Origin: a virus
DNA: 22,043 bases
Direction: 5' to 3' (one strand)
IMG/VR virus record: IMGVR_UViG_3300044858_000394
Span: 1-22,043 of that record
Part shown: positions 7,820-15,342 of the stretch, piece by piece
Position numbering within the stretch: the stretch's first letter is position 1
Layout: each line of letters begins with the position of its first letter
Position numbers and translations under genes: made by a program
Notes under the pieces: model-generated
Seen by the model: the letters and a program-made list of their open reading frames with translations, nothing else
Databases searched by the model: none
Told to the model about the DNA's origin: nothing

Positions 7820-8958
7820 TCAACATCATCCATCAAAGACGCAATACCACCTTCAGCACGGCGCATTACGTTGGGGGTACCACGCATTTGGGCAGACCGA
7901 CCAACAATAGCTTGGCTTGGGCCAGATGATGTACGCTGTGGCATAGGCGCGGGCTGCTGGTAACTAAATGGCGACTGCATTTGGTACGGGTTGTACTGCG
8001 GTTGATAGCTAAATGGGGACTGCATTTGATACATTGGATTTGTTACGTAAGGCGACAAACCACCCATAGGACTACCAAACCCACCATAACCAGCAGTCAT
8101 TAGTTGGCCATTAAAACCAGAATTATTGGAGTAAGGATTAAACGGTTGTTGTGCTTGTGCCTGCATTGAAGGCATAGACATCTGAGGGCCGTAGTTGTTA
8201 TAGCCACCAAATGATTGAATATCCGTGCGGTTAATACCTGAACCACGCATAGCGGCTAATGTGCTGTTAATGTCAGAATTTGGGTTCTGTTGAAAGTAGT
8301 TACCAATTGCGTTGTTTACTACTTGTCGGCCACCAGCGGCAGAGCCAGAGTTAGCATCGTTATATGCCCTAGCGGGTGAATATACGGGTTGTGTGCCATA
8401 CGTACTTGTATCAAACTGCGTAGCAGGACGTGCGTAGTTCATGTACGAACTGTTGTAGACAGGCTGAAAGAACTGATCAGAACCTGCGTAAGGTCTACTG
8501 GTAGGAGAAGTCATAGCCGCATTTTGGACTAGATATCCATAGTCAGAATCTGATACGGGTCTACCATTAGTCGTTAAGGCATTACGGATGTCGTTACCCG
8601 TGTAGCCTTGTTGTAACAACGCGTTGTATTGTGGCCCTGATTGGTTGTATGGTTTGCCATACATATTTTGAAGATTGAGGTTGTTGCTAGGTATAGTAGA
8701 AGTACCGGCAGTGTTGCCTGTACCAGTAAAGTTCATACCAGTGATAGAACCACGGTTAGGATTAAATACTGTACTGCCAGTATTAGAAACGTTTGTATTC
8801 GTGGCAGGAGTATTTCCACCACCAGCATCGCCACCGGGGCCACCGCCATCACCTACGCCATCACCAGCACCATCTCCACCACCGCCGCCCCCACCGCCGC
8901 CACCAAAGCAACGGCGAACACCACCATGAAACCCATTAAATTTGCTTGGAATAATCAT
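7816..8958 (-). CDS. Gly/Asn/Tyr-rich low-complexity virion protein, 380 aa
   Basis: ATG at 8958 follows AAGGAACAGCC, 9 bases after the upstream stop. The N-terminus is basic and hydrophobic (VRRCF at 14-18), then ten consecutive glycines (19-28) and a Gly/Asp run to about residue 48. The middle is Asn/Ser/Tyr/Gln-rich and looks disordered or aggregation-prone. Near the end is a 15-residue tandem duplication containing YQMQSPFSYQ. The protein ends RRAEGGIASLMDDVE, a C-terminal motif related to GGI motifs in neighbouring proteins. I do not recognise a family. It lies in the nozzle-to-ejection block, so a minor virion component is the most economical guess. Confidence 0.75.
   Translation of the reverse strand: MIIPSKFNGFHGGVRRCFGGGGGGGGGGDGAGDGVGDGGGPGGDAGGGNTPATNTNVSNTGSTVFNPNRGSITGMNFTGTGNTAGTSTIPSNNLNLQNMYGKPYNQSGPQYNALLQQGYTGNDIRNALTTNGRPVSDSDYGYLVQNAAMTSPTSRPYAGSDQFFQPVYNSSYMNYARPATQFDTSTYGTQPVYSPARAYNDANSGSAAGGRQVVNNAIGNYFQQNPNSDINSTLAAMRGSGINRTDIQSFGGYNNYGPQMSMPSMQAQAQQPFNPYSNNSGFNGQLMTAGYGGFGSPMGGLSPYVTNPMYQMQSPFSYQPQYNPYQMQSPFSYQQPAPMPQRTSSGPSQAIVGRSAQMRGTPNVMRRAEGGIASLMDDVE
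7961..8032 (-). repeat. 45-bp-period direct repeat in the 380-aa gene
   Basis: Two 27-base copies at 7961-7987 and 8006-8032 differ at three positions and encode the peptide YQMQSPFSYQ (first nine residues within the matched copies). Their 45-base spacing is in frame, giving a 15-residue tandem duplication. High DNA identity suggests a recent duplication. Confidence 0.8.
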
Positions 8959-8967
8959 GGCTGTTCC

Positions 8968-10023
8968 TTATGCGTATGTGGGCATATATTTACGCGGATC
9001 AATCTCTTTACCCTGAGACTTACGACCCGTGCGGGCTTTGCGCACTTTGTCCATCATGGCATAAAGTTGTTTGGCACCTGCATCAGAAGAGCCGTTACCA
9101 AGGTGGGAGACCACATCGGCGGGAACTACAAACTCTTCTGTGGCCAAACGAGCGGGGCGCTTACCTCCAATGCTTGCGGGAATACTGTCAGACATACCAT
9201 CACCCGGGCCTTTGAGCATACGGCCACCACGTGCGTAATCAGAGTAGCTTCCCAGATCAGAGATACCACCACGAGCCATGGCCTGTGGGTACATTGGCAT
9301 TTCGCCAACCATGCGGTCATAGCCACCTGCGGCTAAGTCAGTAATACCGCCTTCTGCGTAAGGCGTAACGCCGCGATAGTCCGAGCTAAGACGGAAACGT
9401 TTAAGGGGGCCGTTGTATTCTTCAGGGGAATAAGGATCTTCTTTTCCACCCATAGCACCAGCTAAACCAGAGGCGGCGGCAGTAAAAGGATTAGCTTTCA
9501 ATGAAGCCATTGGATCAGATGCAAACTTAGCCATACCCTCACCAAAAGTTGGAGCGGGTGGAGGGGGAACTACTGAAGGTGCGGTAGGTAGAAACGGAGA
9601 AGTAGAAGCGGCGGGTAGGCCAGAGATACCTGCACTACCTAAATTTCCTGTAAGCGGAAGCGCCTGATTCATTGCCGCATTAACACCAGAGGTGGTGTTT
9701 GCCAACTGGCTTGCTTGCGCAAAACTTTGACCCGCTGGAATTGGTGTAAATCCAGTAGTAGCAACTGGATTAGCTAACATATTTGATACAGGCAAAGCGT
9801 TAGACATCGCCGCATTCGTAGCCGCCTCAGTACCCGCAGTAGCCAAAGCCGCTTCTGTACCAACAGCCGCACTGCCGCCCAAAGCACCACCAATACCCGC
9901 ACCGGCACCGCCGGTCAAGCCCCCGAGGAGAGCACCTTTAAGAGGATCGCCACCAGTCAAAGCGGCAGAGCCACCACCCATTGCCGCGCCAAGCAGCATC
10001 GCTTCACCGACTCCAGTACCCAT
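8968..10023 (-). CDS. Gly/Ala-rich virion protein with conserved C-terminal module, 351 aa
   Basis: ATG at 10023 is preceded by GAGGAGCCTATT. Residues 9-50 are a glycine-zipper-like hydrophobic segment (LLGAAMGGGSAALTGG, then GGLTGGAGAGIGGALGG), suggesting membrane insertion. Residues 75-195 are Ala/Ser/Pro-rich. From residue 222 come YAEGGITDLAAGG, MARGGISDL (249-257) and YARGGRMLKGPGDGMSDSI (263-281). A compact C-terminal module follows, with EEFVVPADVVSHLGNGSS (296-313) and a basic helix. I recall this C-terminal block from uncultured aquatic phage proteins, always without assigned function. Membrane-active N-terminus plus location between nozzle and large ejection proteins fit a T7 gp14-like ejected protein, by inference only. 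Confidence 0.78.
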   Translation of the reverse strand: MGTGVGEAMLLGAAMGGGSAALTGGDPLKGALLGGLTGGAGAGIGGALGGSAAVGTEAALATAGTEAATNAAMSNALPVSNMLANPVATTGFTPIPAGQSFAQASQLANTTSGVNAAMNQALPLTGNLGSAGISGLPAASTSPFLPTAPSVVPPPPAPTFGEGMAKFASDPMASLKANPFTAAASGLAGAMGGKEDPYSPEEYNGPLKRFRLSSDYRGVTPYAEGGITDLAAGGYDRMVGEMPMYPQAMARGGISDLGSYSDYARGGRMLKGPGDGMSDSIPASIGGKRPARLATEEFVVPADVVSHLGNGSSDAGAKQLYAMMDKVRKARTGRKSQGKEIDPRKYMPTYA

Positions 10024-10057
10024 AATAGGCTCCTCTATGTTTTGTCATATTCTAGTA

Positions 10058-10450
10058 CTAAGGGGTCATTGTGCCAACTGCCCCAACCCCAGAAACACCA
10101 GTTAAATTTTTAGTAATTGTGCCCCCAACGGCTCCAACACTACCAACCGCCCCTAAACCTGAAACTCCAGTCAATTCAACTGGCACTTTAATACGAAGCA
10201 TTTGACTTGTAGCCTGTACGCCATCTTGCGTATCCCGGTACACGTCGCCAAACCTTAAATTTGGAAGGTCTACATCAGTAGGCAATGTACGTAAGTCAAG
10301 ATTCAAACTTGCTAGATTAAGTTGCTGTACTGTATTGATGTTATTAAAAAACAACCGAATCACGTTACTCAGCGCATTCATGTACGACTGGTCATATTCC
10401 GCAGGTGCTTGCGGTATGTTGGGTGAAGCCCGGTTCTGAAGCATAGACAT
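10058..10450 (-). CDS. Small virion protein with two C-terminal LTGV repeats, 130 aa
   Basis: ATG at 10450 follows TAGGAGATAACCT; an in-frame ATG two codons later is also possible. Residues 14-50 contain a helical, conserved-looking segment (YMNALSNVIRLFFNNINTVQ). Residues 91-109 and 115-128 read VELTGVSGLGAVGSV and NLTGVSGVGAVGTM, the same repeat unit that fills the 325-aa protein at 17745-18722. No enzymatic motif is seen. It directly follows the nozzle gene, so a tail-tip or fibre-attachment component is plausible. The shared repeat suggests that it contacts the other repeat protein or has the same fold. Function unknown. Confidence 0.72.
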   Translation of the reverse strand: MSMLQNRASPNIPQAPAEYDQSYMNALSNVIRLFFNNINTVQQLNLASLNLDLRTLPTDVDLPNLRFGDVYRDTQDGVQATSQMLRIKVPVELTGVSGLGAVGSVGAVGGTITKNLTGVSGVGAVGTMTP

Positions 10451-10453
10451 AGG

Positions 10454-12562
10454 TTATCTCCTACCGTCGGCTCTGATATCAAGTCTAGGTGCACCTAACT
10501 GCCATGTTGTACCAATCTGGTCTGAGGCAATTTTAAATATCATCTGACGACCTCGAACACGAGTGTAAATCTGCCCCGTGTATTCTTCAGTGATATTGTA
10601 TGTTGCGCCCTTAGTGACACTCGCACTGCCCACATTTCCTGTGCCAGAGCCAGAGTTTTGTAGCGGGTACAAAGTCATAGCAACTGCGGCGGCAGAACCA
10701 CTAGGTGTTGACGTAGAGTTTTCAAATGTTAAATCAGGCAATATGCGCCACACATAGCCAAAATTGTGGCCATCACCAATGTCAAATTCAGAAGAAGAAA
10801 TGTAAGCTGGCAACGCAGTTAAGTTGCCCAAAACATAAGCGTCTACACCATCTTCGTGTTGCACAAGTTCACTGTCATACGTAGCGGCAATGGGCAATGG
10901 TAGTAAACCAGAATCTAACCAAGCTGTACGACCCATATTGCCGTAACTCCACACATTCTCAATGTAGTTATAGATCACATATTTATCACTTACGGTTGAA
11001 TCGGCAGAGCAATAGAACCACCAGATTTCGTTAAAGCCTTCGTTTGTTCCCGCATAAACTTGTTGGGGTTGTAATTGATTAAAGTCATTAAAAATGTAAC
11101 GACGTAAGTCGCAATTCAGTGTTTGTACACGACCATCATATTTGTAGAACTTGTCTACGCCCATCCAATACACCGCGCCTGAAGCAATTACAGCGGCGTT
11201 AGGGCCAATGATAGAAACATTGTCTGCAAGAAGTTGTGCTGTCCACACAAAAGGCGGCCCTACGTACTGCAATGAATAAAGCGAAGAATCTGTGAACACC
11301 ACAATTTCTTGACGAGACTGTAGGGCAGTAATGATTTCAGATCCATGAGACAGTTGCAAACTACCTGCTTGATTTGTAGCCTGTGGTGTCCATGTGTATG
11401 GGTCTTCTTGGTCTGACCAGCGGATCAACATAGGATTTAGAAATGTTTGCCCGTAGTCATTTGTACCAAACACCAATACAAACCGGCTGGTATCAGATAC
11501 TAAGATATAGTTTTGAAATAACGGCGCATCATCATCGCCAGCATCGGCTAAATCAATACCCCGTTGAGATATGCGTTGGGTACCAGACTGGCCGCCAGAC
11601 GTTGTAATAGGGACGCCGTTTATTGTTGTAGACACATTAAATGTACCGCCTGTAGAGTTCACCACAAAATACACTTGCCCTACTGTTAAGCCCGTAGGTA
11701 ATGCGCCGGTAGACGTAAATGTAATTGTTGTGCCATCAGGAAATGAAAACCCAGCGGGTAGTGTGATCTGACCGGGGGCTGCAATACTAATTGTTATTTG
11801 AATTGGCTCGTAACCTACGTTTGCGCTCCAATAGTAAACGCCTTGACCCCGTGGGCCATACACTAAATCTTCACCAAAGTTTTGTTGGTTCCACAACTGG
11901 AGAGATGTAGATGTAGTTTGGCCATTACCCCACGTACCCGCACCCCAAGGGCCAGCACCCCAACCAACTAAAGGCACTTGATATGCGGGGCCAGTATTAG
12001 TTTCGTATTGTGTTACGACCGTTCCGCCACCGGGGGAACCTGCAACGTCTGTAGCGTTGGCAGTGGCTGATACTGTAATGGTGTAAGTATTATCATCAAC
12101 AAACGTAATAATAAAAGTACCAGTTAAAACACCGGCAGTAATGTTGCCACCAAGTCCTACGATACCTCCGCCGCTATAAATCACTGTATCGCTATCTACA
12201 CAGCCGTGATTAGTTTCTGCTACGGAAATAACTGCTGAACCATTGGTCGCTGTAAAAGGATTTGTAAGGGTGATTGTTTTACGGATTGGGGTGACATCGT
12301 AGTAATCGCCACCTTTAAGGATGTAGAAATACAGATTAGTGCCAACACCAACTAGATTTTCTCCCGTAAGAGTAATCCAGTTCCACAGAGAACGGCAAAC
12401 CCCCTGAAAGGTACCACCCGCAAAAGGTTTCCATCCACCAATCTTTTCTGGGTTGCCTTGGCGAAAACGAATCTTATCGCCCTCATACCAGCCGCCTTCG
12501 GTGGTATAGCGTGTGTTTTCCCGGTTGACCCCCGGCTTAAACAAGAATTTTTGTAGTGGCAT
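10454..12562 (-). CDS. Tail nozzle / DNA stabilisation protein (T7 gp12- or P22 gp10-like), 702 aa
   Basis: ATG at 12562 is preceded by AAAGGTAGCCC. The N-terminus (PGVNRENTRYTTEGGWYEGD, 10-29; KIRFRQGNPEKIGGW, 30-44) is the opening I associate with the stabilisation/nozzle family of short-tailed phages, which closes the portal channel and forms the tail tip. A Trp/Gly loop (GWGAGPWGAGTWG, 200-212) and WSDQEDPYTWTP-type segments further along support this. Two beta-rich stretches, at about 95-185 and about 255-330 (PTGLTVGQVYFVV), look like inserted domains. Length lies between P22 gp10 (about 470) and T7 gp12 (about 790). It opens the nozzle/ejection block, directly downstream of the holin gene. 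Confidence 0.75.
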   Translation of the reverse strand: MPLQKFLFKPGVNRENTRYTTEGGWYEGDKIRFRQGNPEKIGGWKPFAGGTFQGVCRSLWNWITLTGENLVGVGTNLYFYILKGGDYYDVTPIRKTITLTNPFTATNGSAVISVAETNHGCVDSDTVIYSGGGIVGLGGNITAGVLTGTFIITFVDDNTYTITVSATANATDVAGSPGGGTVVTQYETNTGPAYQVPLVGWGAGPWGAGTWGNGQTTSTSLQLWNQQNFGEDLVYGPRGQGVYYWSANVGYEPIQITISIAAPGQITLPAGFSFPDGTTITFTSTGALPTGLTVGQVYFVVNSTGGTFNVSTTINGVPITTSGGQSGTQRISQRGIDLADAGDDDAPLFQNYILVSDTSRFVLVFGTNDYGQTFLNPMLIRWSDQEDPYTWTPQATNQAGSLQLSHGSEIITALQSRQEIVVFTDSSLYSLQYVGPPFVWTAQLLADNVSIIGPNAAVIASGAVYWMGVDKFYKYDGRVQTLNCDLRRYIFNDFNQLQPQQVYAGTNEGFNEIWWFYCSADSTVSDKYVIYNYIENVWSYGNMGRTAWLDSGLLPLPIAATYDSELVQHEDGVDAYVLGNLTALPAYISSSEFDIGDGHNFGYVWRILPDLTFENSTSTPSGSAAAVAMTLYPLQNSGSGTGNVGSASVTKGATYNITEEYTGQIYTRVRGRQMIFKIASDQIGTTWQLGAPRLDIRADGRR

Positions 12563-12572
12563 GGGCTACCTT

Positions 12573-13010
12573 TTATTTACTGGCAACGCCTTTGGTCTTC
12601 TCAAAAGAACGCATACCGGCAATGCCCAAGATGCCTGATAATATCACCCAAAGCTGGTCTGCGTCTAGTACTGGCGGTGGATCCATGCCCACTGGAACCC
12701 AGCCCATAGCCTGCAAGTATTTCCAGCACCATTGGAACAGCGGATACAGTAAAAACTGATAGCCCATAGCAGCTACACCAATCCAACCGATGGCAGGTCG
12801 CCAGCCGCTGACAAACACGCTAGAGGACGCAGCTTCAATTTTGTTGACCTCAATCTGCGCTAGGTCTGTGGCTTGGTCAATTCGTTTCTCTTCAAGATCG
12901 AGCTTACGTTGCTCAATCTCCATTTCCATCTTTTCTTTGTCGGTGGTAATCAGGTCGCCAGCAACCTTACCCACGGCTTCAATAATTGATCCAACGGCAA
13001 GCAAGCTCAT
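12573..13010 (-). CDS. Holin, GTA-type three-TM family
   Basis: ATG at 13010 overlaps the endolysin stop as ATGA and is preceded by AAAGGTTTGAA; this makes a 145-aa protein. Residues 3-21 are an amphipathic or hydrophobic helix, 24-60 a charged helix (KEKMEMEIEQRKLDLEEKRI), and 72-95 and 118-133 strong membrane segments. SGWRPAIGWIG (68-78) and the ending GMRSFEKTKGV (132-142) match what I recall of the Holin_3TMs family described in gene transfer agents. Holins accumulate in the inner membrane and permeabilise it at lysis time, releasing the endolysin encoded immediately upstream. A longer start in the same frame would use TTG with no good ribosome site. Confidence 0.85.
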   Translation of the reverse strand: MSLLAVGSIIEAVGKVAGDLITTDKEKMEMEIEQRKLDLEEKRIDQATDLAQIEVNKIEAASSSVFVSGWRPAIGWIGVAAMGYQFLLYPLFQWCWKYLQAMGWVPVGMDPPPVLDADQLWVILSGILGIAGMRSFEKTKGVASK

Positions 13011-13522
13011 TTCAAACCTTTCAATGTGCGGTTTAGCCAGCCCTTGAGGAACTTGACCTGCACAGGGTTCTTGTTGCATATCTCAACGTAGCGGGCAATC
13101 TTGGCCAAGGCATACTGCTCCTTAAACCGCTGACCATCGGGAATCTGATTGAGCTTTTCAATTGTTTTTGCACCAATGCCGCCGTCAGGGGTAGCACCTA
13201 CCACGAGTTGCGCCAGCTTCACAGCCATGCCCATGCCTGCGTTTACACCAAAGTTAAAGATGGTGTTAGCCACATCTTGGTTTGAAATCTCGTTACCGCG
13301 CATCTTGTCCCAAAACTCTGTACGGTAAAACTCTCGCACCATAGGGGTAAGAGACCCACCCATTTCTTTTTTGTCCACTAACGCCCAGCCGGGCCACTGT
13401 GGATTCTTGTTGCGGGCAATGCCAGCATAGGTCATACCGCCAGTGTCGCCGGGAACTTCATGGAGGACGTAGCCGCCCTCGTCTTGCATCATCTGTTCAA
13501 AAGCAGGTTCAAACTGTGCCAT
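13007..13522 (-). CDS. Endolysin, GH108 N-acetylmuramidase
   Basis: ATG at 13522 follows AAGGGGTAAAGAA. The 171-aa protein starts with the GH108 signature: EGGYV with the likely catalytic glutamate at E15, then GDTGGMTYAGIA (25-36). The middle holds the conserved NTIFNFGVNAGMG segment, and the C-terminus (NPVQVKFLKGWLNR) fits the small peptidoglycan-binding domain usual for this family. It cuts the MurNAc-GlcNAc glycan backbone. No signal peptide is seen, so release depends on the holin, which overlaps it by 4 bases. Length is normal for the family. Confidence 0.92.
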   Translation of the reverse strand: MAQFEPAFEQMMQDEGGYVLHEVPGDTGGMTYAGIARNKNPQWPGWALVDKKEMGGSLTPMVREFYRTEFWDKMRGNEISNQDVANTIFNFGVNAGMGMAVKLAQLVVGATPDGGIGAKTIEKLNQIPDGQRFKEQYALAKIARYVEICNKNPVQVKFLKGWLNRTLKGLK

Positions 13523-13526
13523 TTCT

Positions 13527-13982
13527 TTACCCCTTCAAGTCAAAACTAAGATTGGGATGGCGGGGATACTGCACAACACGCTCACCTTCAGGGCATTTGT
13601 ATTTGATGGTCGCCAGCAAGGTGGCTTTGCCGGGGGCAATCTTTTCTTTTCTCACCATCGTGAGTTGGTATGTGAACGTGTCAATTTCTGGCCCCGCTGG
13701 GCCGCTAAACTTGCTTGCCGTAGTGGTTGCTTCATGCACCATACCTGCCGCATCACGGATGCTTGGCGTAAAACTTTCAACAGAACAGTCGTCCCGTTTT
13801 TTGATCCGAGCAACCGTCACATTAATGGGCTTACCCGCCTCGGCCACAATTTTAAAATGCTCTGGAGTCCATTCAATGATGGCTCGGTCAAAAAAGCCAA
13901 ACTTATCGGCAAGCGTGTAACTACCCCCTAGTGCGGCAACACTAGCGGCAATGGCTCCAATGGCTTTGGTAAGGTCAAACAT
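13527..13982 (-). CDS. Membrane-anchored protein of unknown function in the lysis block, 151 aa
   Basis: ATG at 13982 lies one base after the stop of the 30-aa peptide, with GGAG and GGGGG upstream. An in-frame GTG or TTG-type extension upstream is not needed. Residues about 7-24 form one hydrophobic segment (IGAIAASVAALGGSYTLA). The remaining 125 residues look beta-rich and contain only two cysteines (in DDCSVE and KYKCPEG), consistent with a disulfide and a periplasmic location. The stop lies 4 bases before the endolysin start. Position and topology would suit an i-spanin or lysis regulator, but there is no coiled coil and no lipoprotein partner, so I leave the function open. Confidence 0.75.
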   Translation of the reverse strand: MFDLTKAIGAIAASVAALGGSYTLADKFGFFDRAIIEWTPEHFKIVAEAGKPINVTVARIKKRDDCSVESFTPSIRDAAGMVHEATTTASKFSGPAGPEIDTFTYQLTMVRKEKIAPGKATLLATIKYKCPEGERVVQYPRHPNLSFDLKG

Positions 13983-13983
13983 A

Positions 13984-14076
13984 TTACCCCCAACTCCATG
14001 CAATCATGTACGTGCCAAAGATAACAAAGGCCACAATAAGGGCCGCCGCAATGAATGCTTCAGCCCAATCCCACAT
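13984..14076 (-). CDS. 30-aa Trp-flanked single-pass membrane peptide
   Basis: ATG at 14076 sits 3 bases after the stop of the 83-aa gene and the frame ends TAA at 13984, one base before the next ATG. The tight fit on both sides argues that it is a real gene. The ribosome site is weak (AGAG), suggesting coupled translation. The peptide starts MWDW, has an uninterrupted hydrophobic core (FIAAALIVAFVIFGTYMIAW, 8-27) and ends WSWG, so Trp pairs sit at both membrane interfaces. Only D3 and E6 are charged. Given its place upstream of the endolysin and holin, a holin-like, antiholin-like or membrane-depolarising role is plausible but unproven. Confidence 0.68.
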   Translation of the reverse strand: MWDWAEAFIAAALIVAFVIFGTYMIAWSWG

Positions 14077-14079
14077 GGT

Positions 14080-14331
14080 TTACTCTAATGCTTGAATTTG
14101 AGCGGACAGCGCATTTAGTTGCGCAAGCAGTTCTTCTTTGGTAGGCGCGGGTGTAGGTTCGGGCGTAGGAGGTTCTACTACAACAGGTGCAGTAAACACA
14201 CCGTCAGCGTAAGTCCATCCGGGGCCAGCTTCTGGACAATCAATCCAACCATGCATAGCTGCAAACTCAGCGTCAGCTACAACTACATTAGCCACCACAC
14301 CGTTTTCAATAATTGCATATCTGTTTGTCAT
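14080..14331 (-). CDS. Small phage protein, possible fibre accessory protein, 83 aa
   Basis: ATG at 14331 follows AAGGAATTAAT. The N-terminal 50 residues (YAIIENGVVANVVVADAEFA, then GWIDCPEAGPGWTYADGVF) form a small beta-rich domain of a kind I recall as common next to phage tail fibre genes. A Pro/Thr linker (PPTPEPTPAPT) leads to a short C-terminal helix (EELLAQLNALSAQIQAL) likely to form a coiled coil. It directly follows the glycine-rich fibre gene, so it may be a fibre assembly chaperone or a subunit trimerising through its C-terminal helix. Neither is shown by the sequence. Confidence 0.68.
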   Translation of the reverse strand: MTNRYAIIENGVVANVVVADAEFAAMHGWIDCPEAGPGWTYADGVFTAPVVVEPPTPEPTPAPTKEELLAQLNALSAQIQALE

Positions 14332-14340
14332 ATTAATTCC

Positions 14341-15330
14341 TTACCAAGTGTAGACACGGACTAGGCCAGCACCGCCAGCACCACCAGCACCTGTAGTTGA
14401 TCCATTTGTTGCCCCGCCGCCACCGCCACCGCCACTTGCGGGCTGACCACCAGCACCGCCAGCACCGCCAACGCCAGATGTATTTCCACCAGAACCACCA
14501 CCAGCGCCGCCCTGTCGTCCAGAACCAGCAGGCCCGGCTCCACCAGCGCTATTATCATTTGGGGCCGCCGCGCCGCCCGTGCCATTGCCACCATCTGAGC
14601 CAACATTTGTCCCGCCTACGCCTCCCGCATTAGTGCCGTTTGTACTATCCGTCGTTCCTCCGCTGGCTCCTCCGGGGCCGCCCTGAAAAGAAGAACCGCC
14701 CGGCAATCCCTGACCATTTTGTCCGCCCGCGCCGGAGCCGCCACCCCATCCAGACGGTAGACCAGAACCACCACTTACAACTCTTGCCCCACCAAATTGT
14801 CCGGATGAAGTATTTGTTCCATCACTTGATCTTGGTTGGCCTCCTGCCGTGGCGGCTCCTACCCCCATAGTACCCCCGCCACTACCACCAGATGAGTTGC
14901 TGTTGTTGCCGCCAGCGCCCAAAGAACCACCAAAAGAAGTTAAAAGAGCACCAAACGTAGTATCGCCTCCAGCAACTCCAGGATTACCGTTTGTGTCGTT
15001 TGCTGTTATTGCCGCACCGCCAGTACCGCCAGCCCCAATTGTTACAGTTACTGTACTTCCCACTTCAGAGGCTTTAAACAACCGTTGTGTATACGAACCG
15101 CCCCCTCCGCCAGCGCCGCCGCCACGAGTACTAAAATTTCCACCCCTGCGACCAGAACCCGCTCCACCACCACCACCCCACGCTTCAACCATTACAAAAG
15201 TTGCGCCTGATGGTTTTGTATATGTGCCTGAAGTAGTGAACTCTTGAAGGTTTGGGCCACTCGCCGCAGCGGTGGTTTGAATAGATGCATCGGGAAACTG
15301 AACGCCCGTTGATATAAGAGAGACTGCCAT
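14341..15330 (-). CDS. Glycine-rich tail fibre tip / adhesin-like protein, 329 aa
   Basis: ATG at 15330 is preceded by AAAGGAGCATTTAA. Residues 8-22 ([15 protein letters not shown]) match a short N-terminal motif frequent in tail fibre proteins. Residues 30-55 ([20 protein letters not shown]) open the phage Gly-rich domain, which continues through more than 250 residues of GG-rich loops with Asn/Ser/Thr and closes with [10 protein letters not shown]4-like gp38 adhesins build a polyglycine-II sandwich from similar glycine runs and use the connecting loops for receptor binding. A similar receptor-binding role is inferred here. No catalytic motif is seen. GC content is raised by glycine codons. 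Confidence 0.78.
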   Translation of the reverse strand: MAVSLISTGVQFPDASIQTTAAASGPNLQEFTTSGTYTKPSGATFVMVEAWGGGGGAGSGRRGGNFSTRGGGAGGGGGSYTQRLFKASEVGSTVTVTIGAGGTGGAAITANDTNGNPGVAGGDTTFGALLTSFGGSLGAGGNNSNSSGGSGGGTMGVGAATAGGQPRSSDGTNTSSGQFGGARVVSGGSGLPSGWGGGSGAGGQNGQGLPGGSSFQGGPGGASGGTTDSTNGTNAGGVGGTNVGSDGGNGTGGAAAPNDNSAGGAGPAGSGRQGGAGGGSGGNTSGVGGAGGAGGQPASGGGGGGGATNGSTTGAGGAGGAGLVRVYTW

Positions 15331-15342
15331 TTAAATGCTCCT

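Noticed and set aside
8641-9336. Plus-strand open frame of 231 codons
   Set aside because: It spans two well-supported minus-strand genes and their junction. The translation is Ile/Thr-rich low complexity produced by antisense of Gly/Asn-rich coding.
10024-10057. Possible promoter or terminator in the 34-base gap before the 351-aa gene
   Set aside because: There is no hairpin with a U-run and no convincing -35/-10 pair; only the ribosome site GAGGAG is clear.
12601-12786. Minus-strand frame of 61 codons inside the holin gene, considered as an embedded spanin
   Set aside because: There is no lipobox or convincing membrane anchor in the right position, no ribosome site, and the holin frame explains the sequence.
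13399-13920. Plus-strand open frame of 173 codons across the lysis block
   Set aside because: It is antisense to the endolysin and the 151-aa gene, both with ribosome sites and recognisable features.
14849-15247. Plus-strand Pro/Ala/Val-rich frame of 132 codons
   Set aside because: It is the antisense of glycine-rich codons (GGN read as NCC), a common artefact.
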